The position numbers and the translations under genes were made by a program. From assembly GCA_018340375.1 (NCBI GenBank), contig JAFFJZ010000001.1, forward strand, positions 68,192,001 through 68,256,000: a stretch of DNA of 64,000 nt, read 5' to 3'. Positions 63,124 through 64,000 of this stretch are shown here, piece by piece. This DNA is from Gonatopus flavifemur. Lineage: Eukaryota; Arthropoda; Insecta; Hymenoptera; Dryinidae. Positions within the stretch are counted from its first letter, which is position 1. The number at the start of each line of letters is the position of its first letter. Under the pieces are notes generated by a model. It saw nothing but the letters and a program-made list of their open reading frames with translations. It made no database searches and had not been told where the DNA came from.

Positions 63124-64000
63124 CCCAGTAAACACAGGCACGTTTTAAAAACGTCAAAAACAATCGATAAGTACACGTTGTGAATTAGTAATATTCTTGC
63201 GTTGATTCAACGTAAAAATGTCGCGGCAGATCACGTGTTTTTCAACTATAAAATAACGTCATATCAACGGTTTGAACATCGTTTAAAAGACGTTGGATAT
63301 TGACGTGGATCTAAAACGTGAATTGAATCCAACAAATTATTTTGAAAATATCGAGAACAATAGTATTTCTGAGTATGACAGAATTTGGAAAGTATGCCAG
63401 ACTATTTACTATCTTGCTCTTTGTTGAAATTTTAACCATTCTTCGGGTTCGTTCGACATTTTCAGCAGAATATCTTCAATTGAAGTTCAAACACAAGGTG
63501 TTATAAACACATTTTAAACGCGTGGTTCAAACCCGTTCTCTCTAAATCTGAATCAGTGGAATTTCACTGGATTGCAGTGATAAGTATACCACTGCGAACC
63601 AGTGTATATACCCTGCGAATCAGTGAGTATTCACTGATTTTCACAGTGAAATACGACTAATTGTAATCAGTAAAAAGAACATCCAACTGCAGAATCAGCG
63701 ACTATTCACTGATTATGCAGTGGAATTCAACTGATTGAAATTAGTGGTATACTTATAACTGCGGAATCAGTCGAATTTCACTGATTTAGATTTAGAGAGT
63801 TCAAAATACGTTTTTTGAGGACGTCGTTTGATGGTTATTTTTGAATGTTAGTTTAAATTACACGTCATCAAAACGTAAATTCCTGGTCGTCTGATTCCCT
63901 ATCAAATTTCAACTAAAAATCAACGTTATGAAATCAACGACTGACGTCCGTTTGACAGTTCAACGTTCTTTCAACGTTGAAATAACGTGTGTGTGTGTTG
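63124..64000. mobile_element. Repeat element cut by the window end
   Basis: Starts CCCAGTAAACACAGGCACG and is rich in ACGT/AACGTT words (GACGTTGGATATTGACG, CAACGTTCTTTCAACGTTG). It is interrupted by the palindrome at 63535-63802. The right end is outside the window. Confidence 0.45.
63535..63802. mobile_element. Palindromic element, about 268 bp
   Basis: Starts GTTCTCTCTAAATCTGAATC and ends GATTTAGATTTAGAGAGTTC. The arms are filled with short ATCAGTG..TTCACTGAT words (CACTGATT, AATCAGTG) along the whole length. It lies inside the repeat that starts at 63124. Confidence 0.7.

Larger units (their letters stand above)
54946..64000 (+). other. Start of next lilli intron, or sequence before an unseen exon
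   Basis: Begins with donor gtaagtattg. I tested the visible pyrimidine-cag acceptors (57271, 60910, 62145) against the required phase 2 and all hit stops without a donor. The stretch contains GAC/ACG repeats at 58681-58701, a hairpin region at 60778-61040, a 41-bp tandem repeat at 62691-62813, and a repeat from 63124 to the window end. Confidence 0.6.

Overview
The window looks like intron-rich, AT-rich insect nuclear DNA, probably hymenopteran, although the order cannot be fixed from sequence alone. The only gene I can support by protein similarity is a partial copy of lilliputian (lilli), the insect member of the AF4/FMR2 (AFF) family, on the + strand. AFF proteins are the scaffold of the super elongation complex, which brings P-TEFb, ELL and AF9/ENL-type proteins to RNA polymerase II. 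Five internal coding exons are visible, at 16579-17139, 19431-19490, 32646-32741, 35236-35272 and 54912-54945. All have consensus splice sites and compatible phases, and together they encode about 263 residues. They cover part of the N-terminal homology domain, a Ser-rich linker with the insect-lilli motif KPPYGGRGGYPGQP, and the ELL-binding type motif around LENILKEMT..PPTPLTAI. The N-terminal basic exon and the large C-terminal part lie outside the window or were not found.

Layout. 1-16400 has no recognised gene; it would be 5' intron or upstream DNA and holds simple repeats and several small terminal-inverted-repeat (TIR) elements. 16401-35272 holds the first four recognised exons, split by introns of 2.3, 13.2 and 2.5 kb. 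35273-54911 is a 19.6 kb intron. It carries a promoter-like region at about 47.5 kb with a possible alternative first exon, whose donor phase fits the exon at 54912. 54946-64000 is the start of another long intron and ends inside a repeat.

The introns are full of short non-autonomous DNA transposons. The main group has ends of the form CACNGAGAAAA...TTTTCTCNGTG and 2-bp target duplications, as in CMC (CACTA/Mirage)-type elements. At least eight copies have a readable 2-bp duplication, and one copy sits inside the TIR of another. A separate 2.9 kb element at 25820-28695 has CAGGGTGTC ends, a 5-bp duplication (ACGGG), four 122-bp tandem units and an internal foldback. No transposase, rRNA, tRNA or CRISPR was seen. 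Almost all other open frames of 60-180 codons look like chance frames in introns or low-complexity DNA.
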